Below, one piece after another: positions 59,705 through 64,000 of a stretch of 64,000 nt of DNA. Below the pieces are notes generated by a model. The model searched no databases and had not been told where the DNA came from. It saw only the letters and a program-made list of their open reading frames with translations. Position numbers and translations under genes: made by a program. Position 1 is the first letter of the stretch; each line of letters begins with the position of its first letter. Source of the stretch: Intestinimonas sp052065695 (lineage in GTDB: Bacteria > Bacillota > Clostridia > Oscillospirales > Oscillospiraceae); NCBI RefSeq assembly GCF_052065695.1, contig NZ_JBQHTM010000003.1, forward strand, positions 1 to 64,000, given 5' to 3'.

Positions 59705-60853
59705 ATGGAGAAGAGAAGCATTTCCCTCCTGGGCTCCACCGGCTCCATCGGCCGGCAGACCCTGAATGTGGCCGCCGCTCTGGACCTGCCTGTTCGAGCC
59801 ATCACCGCCCACCACAGCATCAAGCTGTTGGAGGAGCAGGCTCGGCAATTCCGGCCGGAGCTTGCAGTGTGCGTGGACGAGGTGGCCGCTGCCGATCTGA
59901 AGACCCGACTGGCGGACACCTCCGTCCGGGTCCTCTCCGGGGAGGAGGGGCTCCTGGAGGCCGCCGCCCTGCCCTCGGCCGATACGGTGGTCACCGCCGT
60001 GGTGGGCATCGCCGGACTGCGGCCCACCCTGGCCGCCATCCGGGCGGGCAAGCGCATCGCCCTGGCCAACAAGGAGACCATGGTGTGTGCCGGCGAGCTG
60101 GTCATGGCGGAGGCCCGGCGCTGGGGTGCCGAGATCGTCCCCGTGGATTCGGAGCACTCGGCCATCTTTCAGTGCCTTCAGGGCTGTAAGGACCGGGGGG
60201 AGGTCAAGCGCCTCATCCTCACCGCCTCCGGCGGGCCCTTCTTCGGCCGGAGCCGGGAGGAGCTGGAGGGGGTCACCCTGGAGCAGGCCCTCAAGCACCC
60301 CAACTGGGCTATGGGAGCCAAGATCACCGTGGACTCGGCCACCCTCATGAACAAGGGCCTGGAGTTCATTGAGGCCATGCGGCTCTATGAGCTGCCCCCC
60401 GAAAAAATTTCCATTGTGGTCCACCGGGAGAGTATAGTCCACTCCCTGGTGGAATACTGTGATAATGCGGTGCTGGCCCAGCTGGGGGCGGCGGATATGC
60501 GCCTGCCCATTCAGTACGCCCTCACCTGGCCGGAGCGCGCCCCAGGCCCGGCGGAGCCTCTGGACCTGCTGCAGTGTCCCAGCCTCACCTTCCAGGCTCC
60601 CGACCCGGAGGCCTTCCCCTGTCTGGCCCTGGCCCTGGAGGCCGCCCGCGCCGGCGGCACCGCCACGGCCATCCTCAACGGGGCCAACGAGGCGGCGGTG
60701 GGTCTTTTCCTGGACCGGCGCATCGGCTTCATGGACATTGCCTGGCAGGTGGCACTGGCCATGGAACGGGTCCCGGCGGTCCAGTCTCCGGATCTGGAGC
60801 AGATCTTCCAGGCCGATCAGGCAGCCCGCGCGGCCGTCATGGAAAACCAGTAA
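59705..60853 (+). CDS. dxr: 1-deoxy-D-xylulose 5-phosphate reductoisomerase
   Basis: This 382-residue NADPH enzyme is the first committed step of the MEP pathway. It has the nucleotide motif LLGSTGSIGRQTL, LANKETMVCAGELV, PVDSEHSAIFQC and ASGGPFFGRSREEL. It begins 3 nt after cdsA and ends 10 nt before rseP. Confidence 0.98.
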   Translation: MEKRSISLLGSTGSIGRQTLNVAAALDLPVRAITAHHSIKLLEEQARQFRPELAVCVDEVAAADLKTRLADTSVRVLSGEEGLLEAAALPSADTVVTAVVGIAGLRPTLAAIRAGKRIALANKETMVCAGELVMAEARRWGAEIVPVDSEHSAIFQCLQGCKDRGEVKRLILTASGGPFFGRSREELEGVTLEQALKHPNWAMGAKITVDSATLMNKGLEFIEAMRLYELPPEKISIVVHRESIVHSLVEYCDNAVLAQLGAADMRLPIQYALTWPERAPGPAEPLDLLQCPSLTFQAPDPEAFPCLALALEAARAGGTATAILNGANEAAVGLFLDRRIGFMDIAWQVALAMERVPAVQSPDLEQIFQADQAARAAVMENQ

Positions 60854-60863
60854 GGAGAACCAT

Positions 60864-61949
60864 ATGCTCTATATCCTCATCGCCATCGTTGTCTTTGGCA
60901 TCCTCATCGCCCTCCACGAGTTCGGCCACTTCATCACCGCCAAGCTTCTGGGGGTGCGGGTCAACGAGTTCGCCATCGGTATGGGGCCCCTGCTGTGGTC
61001 CGCCACAAAAGGGGAGACCCAGTACTCCCTCCGAGCCATCCCCATTGGGGGCTTCTGCGCCATGGAGGGGGAGGACGAGGCCACCGATGACCCGGGCAGC
61101 TTCTCCAACAAGCCCGGCTGGAAGAAGTTCATCGTCCTGGTGGCCGGTTCCTTTATGAATTTCCTCACCGGACTGGTGCTGCTCATTGTGGTTTACAGCC
61201 AGGCGGCGGGCTTTGTCACCCCGGTCATCGCCGGGTTCATGGACGGCTTCCCCAACGAGGGGACAAACGGCCTCATGGTGGGGGACCGCATCCTGTCGGT
61301 GAATGGGGAGCGGATCTACTCCAAAAACGACATCGACCTCTTTTTCTCCCGGGCTGGGGGAAAGCCCATGGACCTGGTGGTCCTGCGGGATGGGGAGAAG
61401 CTCGTCCTGAACGACTTCCCCCTGGTCCCCAGGGAGTATGACTATGAAGGCGAGACCAGGATGATGTACGGCCTCACCTTTGCCGTGGAGGAGGCCACCC
61501 CCCTGGTGCGCATCCAGCAGAGCTGGTACACCTCTTTGGACATGGTGCGTATGGTCCGCCTGAGTCTGGTGGACCTCTTTACCGGCAAGGCCGGAGTGAA
61601 GGACATGTCCGGCGTCATCGGCATCATGGACGTCATGGGCCAGGCCGGAGAGGAGGGGGCTCAGGCGGCGGCGGAGAGCGGCGGGTCCCCCCTGGTGGGC
61701 GCCCTCTTCAGCATCCTCAACCTGTCCGCCTTCATCGCCATCAACCTGGCGGTGATGAACCTGCTGCCCATCCCCGCCCTGGATGGCGGCCGGATCTTCT
61801 TCCTGGTGGTGAACTGGATCTTTACACTGGTGACCCGCCGGAAGCTGGACCCCAAATACGAGGGCTATATCCACATGGCCGGCTTTGTTCTCCTGTTGCT
61901 GCTCATGGTGGTGGTGGCCTTCAACGATGTGGTCCGCATCGTGACCTGA
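60864..61949 (+). CDS. rseP: RIP metalloprotease RseP
   Basis: This 361-residue site-2-type protease cuts within membrane helices. The zinc motif HEFGH is at residues 18-22 in the first helix, and a PDZ-like domain lies around residues 120-210. A second metal motif, NLLPIPALDGGR, lies in the third helix. The ATG at 60864 follows AAGGAG. A longer upstream frame overlaps dxr and is rejected. It may cut anti-sigma factors or remnant signal peptides. Confidence 0.97.
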   Translation: MLYILIAIVVFGILIALHEFGHFITAKLLGVRVNEFAIGMGPLLWSATKGETQYSLRAIPIGGFCAMEGEDEATDDPGSFSNKPGWKKFIVLVAGSFMNFLTGLVLLIVVYSQAAGFVTPVIAGFMDGFPNEGTNGLMVGDRILSVNGERIYSKNDIDLFFSRAGGKPMDLVVLRDGEKLVLNDFPLVPREYDYEGETRMMYGLTFAVEEATPLVRIQQSWYTSLDMVRMVRLSLVDLFTGKAGVKDMSGVIGIMDVMGQAGEEGAQAAAESGGSPLVGALFSILNLSAFIAINLAVMNLLPIPALDGGRIFFLVVNWIFTLVTRRKLDPKYEGYIHMAGFVLLLLLMVVVAFNDVVRIVT

Positions 61950-62019
61950 ATATGAGTGCCAGCCGGCGGGTGGTTTTCCACCCGCCGGCCATACCTGTTT
62001 ATGGGGAGGAAGCGTACTT

Positions 62020-63057
62020 ATGAGCAAACAGATCCTGGTGGGCGGTGTGCCCGTGGGCGGCGGCGCCCCCGTGACCGTCCAGTCCATGTGCAACACCCGC
62101 ACCGATGACGTGGAGGCCACCGTGGCCCAGATTCTCCGCCTGGAGGAGGCGGGGTGCGAGATCATCCGGGTGGCGGTGCCCGACCTGGCGGCGGCAAAGG
62201 CGGTGGGCGCCATCCGTGAGCGCATCCACATCCCTCTGGTGGTGGATATCCACTTCGACTATAAGCTGGCCCTGGAGTCGGTGGCCGCCGGGGCCGACGC
62301 CGTGCGCATCAACCCGGGCAACATCGGCGACGCCGACCGGGTGAAGGCGGTGGCCCAGGCCTGCGCCGGAAAGGGCATCCCCATCCGCATCGGTGTCAAC
62401 GGCGGCTCCCTGGAAAAGGAGCTGCTGGCCAAGTACGGCGGTCCCACCCCCGAGGCCCTGGTGGAGTCGGCCTTCGGCCACATTAAACTGCTCAACCGCT
62501 GGGACTTTGACGACATCTGCGTCTCTCTCAAGACCTCCAGCGTCCCCGGCACCATCGCCGCCTACCGGAAGATGGCCGACGAGAGCGACTATCCCCTCCA
62601 CGTGGGCCTAACAGAGGCGGGGACGCCCCGCATGGGTATCCTGAAATCCGCTGTGGGCATCGGTGGCCTGCTGGCCCTGGGCATCGGCGACACCATCCGG
62701 GTGTCCCTCTCCGCCGACCCGGTGGAGGAGGTCTACGCTGCCCAGGACATCCTGCGGGTGGTGGGCCTCCGGAAGGACGCCCCCGAGCTCATCTCCTGCC
62801 CCACCTGCGGCCGGACCAGGATCGACCTCATCGGCCTGGCCAACGAGGTTGAGGAGCGGTTGCGCACGGTCCATAAGCCCATCACCGTGGCCGTCATGGG
62901 CTGCGTAGTCAACGGACCCGGGGAGGCCCGGGAGGCCGACGTGGGCATCGCCGGCGGCGACGGCGTGGGCCTCCTCTTCCGCAAGGGAGAGATCGTGAAA
63001 AAAGTACCCCAGGAGGAGCTGGTGGACGAGCTCTTCCGCCTGATCGAGTCCCTGTGA
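62020..63057 (+). CDS. ispG: 4-hydroxy-3-methylbut-2-enyl-diphosphate synthase
   Basis: IspG is a 4Fe-4S enzyme of the MEP pathway converting MEcPP to HMBPP. The 345 residues contain VPVGGGAPVTVQSMCNT, RINPGNIGD, GVNGGSLEKELL and GLTEAGT. The cluster ligands are in SCPTCGRTRIDL (two Cys) and MGCVVNGPGEA (third Cys). It is 70 nt from rseP and 36 nt before polC. Confidence 0.98.
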   Translation: MSKQILVGGVPVGGGAPVTVQSMCNTRTDDVEATVAQILRLEEAGCEIIRVAVPDLAAAKAVGAIRERIHIPLVVDIHFDYKLALESVAAGADAVRINPGNIGDADRVKAVAQACAGKGIPIRIGVNGGSLEKELLAKYGGPTPEALVESAFGHIKLLNRWDFDDICVSLKTSSVPGTIAAYRKMADESDYPLHVGLTEAGTPRMGILKSAVGIGGLLALGIGDTIRVSLSADPVEEVYAAQDILRVVGLRKDAPELISCPTCGRTRIDLIGLANEVEERLRTVHKPITVAVMGCVVNGPGEAREADVGIAGGDGVGLLFRKGEIVKKVPQEELVDELFRLIESL

Positions 63058-63093
63058 ACCTGAAAAACCCCCGGAGAAGGAGCCGAAGCGACC

Positions 63094-64000
63094 ATGCCTG
63101 ACAAGATCCCATTTTTCACCCTCTTTTCCGCCTGGAGCCCGCCGGCGGAGCTGAGACGCCCCATGGGGGAGACGTCGGTGTGCTCTGCCGTCATTGACAA
63201 GGGCAGCCGCAGCCTCCAGGCGGAGCTCACCGGTCCCCGGCCCGTTCCCGACGGGGTGCTGGACCGGGTGTCAGCGGAGCTGGCGGCGGTCTACAGCCTG
63301 AGCAGCGCCCGCCTCAGCCTCACCGTAGAGACGCCTGCCCCGGTAGAGGGTCCGGCGGACGACCTGCCCCCCTGGGAGGAGGCGCCCCTGCCCACGGAGG
63401 CCGATATGCCGTCGGAGGAGGTGCCTATGCCCACGGAGGCCGATATGCCGTCGGAGGAGGTGCCTATGCCCACGGAGGCCGATATGCCGTCGGAGGAGGT
63501 GCCTATGCCCACGGAGGCTGACATGCCCCCGGAGGTGGACGCTCCCGCCCCGATGGAAGAACCGACCATCCCGGAGGCCACGGCTTTCGTGGCACCAGCT
63601 CCCTCTGCCCCGACGGAGGTGGACCCCATGGAGGTTTTCCGCCGCACCGAGCGCATCCGCCAGGAGGCGCTGAAGCACATCAAACCGGCGACGCCCAGTG
63701 AAAAGAAGAAGGAGAAGGGGGGCAGCAAGCTCCTCTTCGGGAAGATCACAAAGAAATTTGGCCACATCCCCATGAGCGACATCACCCTGGATACCGAGAT
63801 GGTGACCATTGAGGGCGATGTCTTTGCCACCGACCACGTGGAGATGAAAAAGCGGGGGGCGTGGATCGTCCGTTTCGACATCACCGACCGGACCAACTCC
63901 ATCCGGGTGGCCAAGTTCCTGGTGGGGGAGGAGGGCAAGGCCCTGGCGGGGGCCCTGAAGGAGGGCCAGCACCTCATTGTCCAGGGCCGGGTAAGCCCCT
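63094..64000 (+). CDS. polC: DNA polymerase III alpha subunit PolC (partial, 5' part)
   Basis: PolC is the replicative polymerase with built-in 3'-5' exonuclease. Only the first 302 codons lie in the window, continuing off its end with no stop. An N-terminal domain (DKIPFFTLFSAW...) is followed by an acidic Pro-rich linker with a perfect repeat (see below). The OB-fold segment (DTEMVTIEGDVFATDHVEMK and RFDITDRTNSIRVAKFLV) begins the catalytic portion. The ATG follows GGAGAAGGAG. Its place after ispG is the usual one. Confidence 0.95.
   Translation, partial: MPDKIPFFTLFSAWSPPAELRRPMGETSVCSAVIDKGSRSLQAELTGPRPVPDGVLDRVSAELAAVYSLSSARLSLTVETPAPVEGPADDLPPWEEAPLPTEADMPSEEVPMPTEADMPSEEVPMPTEADMPSEEVPMPTEADMPPEVDAPAPMEEPTIPEATAFVAPAPSAPTEVDPMEVFRRTERIRQEALKHIKPATPSEKKKEKGGSKLLFGKITKKFGHIPMSDITLDTEMVTIEGDVFATDHVEMKKRGAWIVRFDITDRTNSIRVAKFLVGEEGKALAGALKEGQHLIVQGRVSP
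63391..63533 (+). repeat. 39-bp perfect tandem repeat within polC
   Basis: Three exact 39-bp copies (63391-63429, 63430-63468, 63469-63507) plus a partial diverged fourth copy encode a 13-residue acidic unit, PTEADMPSEEVPM. They lie in the linker before the OB fold. Nucleotide identity between copies implies recent expansion. Confidence 0.95.

Noticed and set aside
63391..63533. CRISPR array
   Set aside because: The copies are directly adjacent, without spacers, and keep the polC reading frame.

Overview
This 64 kb window looks like a chromosomal segment of a GC-rich, spore-forming member of the Clostridia. The evidence is spoIIGA-sigE-sigG-ylmC, SleB-like and 3D-domain cell-wall hydrolases, a PolC-type polymerase, a PPi-type phosphofructokinase and strong AGGAGG ribosome sites. 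The codon use and gene set suggest an Oscillospiraceae relative (Flavonifractor, Pseudoflavonifractor or Intestinimonas type). The placement is an inference.

Layout. 1-6.4 kb: cell-surface polysaccharide genes: a GT2 glycosyltransferase, an O-antigen-ligase-like protein, a HAD phosphatase, an MBOAT acyltransferase and its DHHW partner, which is broken by an in-frame amber codon. 6.4-8.7 kb: DegV and a DUF348-G5-3D wall enzyme. 8.7-12.4 kb (minus): ylxM-ffh-rpsP-khpA-rimM-trmD. 12.4-17.6 kb: an accessory island holding a Thr/Ser-rich surface-like protein beside a GT-B glycosyltransferase, then an ATPase plus HNH-nuclease pair that resembles the Septu (PtuAB) anti-phage system.

17.6-30.2 kb (minus): a mutarotase-like gene, then a same-strand block with an ABC importer, a histidine kinase/response regulator pair and, only 31 nt behind the regulator, six tightly spaced genes (nagB-like, nagA, class II aldolase, TIM-like, LarA-like, PPi-PFK). 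Together these could take GlcNAc-6-P to triose phosphates. 30.4-33.6 kb: a thioesterase, a five-tRNA array (Val-Asp-Phe-Gly-Cys), hslO, a methyltransferase and a YerC-type regulator.

33.8-46 kb: a DUF3298-like protein, purA, an AtoE-type transporter behind a perfect consensus promoter, a Cys-rich coat-like protein, a VTT protein, an inositol-phosphatase-like enzyme, an AGCS symporter, a large unknown membrane protein, an HD protein, and three tRNA-Ser genes around a SleB-like hydrolase. 46-49.2 kb: a very large exported glycerophosphodiesterase-family protein.

49.6-64 kb: the sporulation sigma cluster, then rpsB-tsf, tRNA-Gly, a 27-codon mini-gene, alanine dehydrogenase, and the pyrH-frr-uppS-cdsA-dxr-rseP-ispG-polC run covering translation, envelope lipids, isoprenoids and replication. 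polC runs off the window and carries a perfect 39-bp tandem repeat.

The best candidates for something new are the Septu-like pair, the Thr/Ser-rich protein with its adjacent glycosyltransferase, the two-component-linked amino-sugar operon with its LarA-like enzyme, the amber-interrupted DHHW gene, the polC repeat and the small 27-codon gene.
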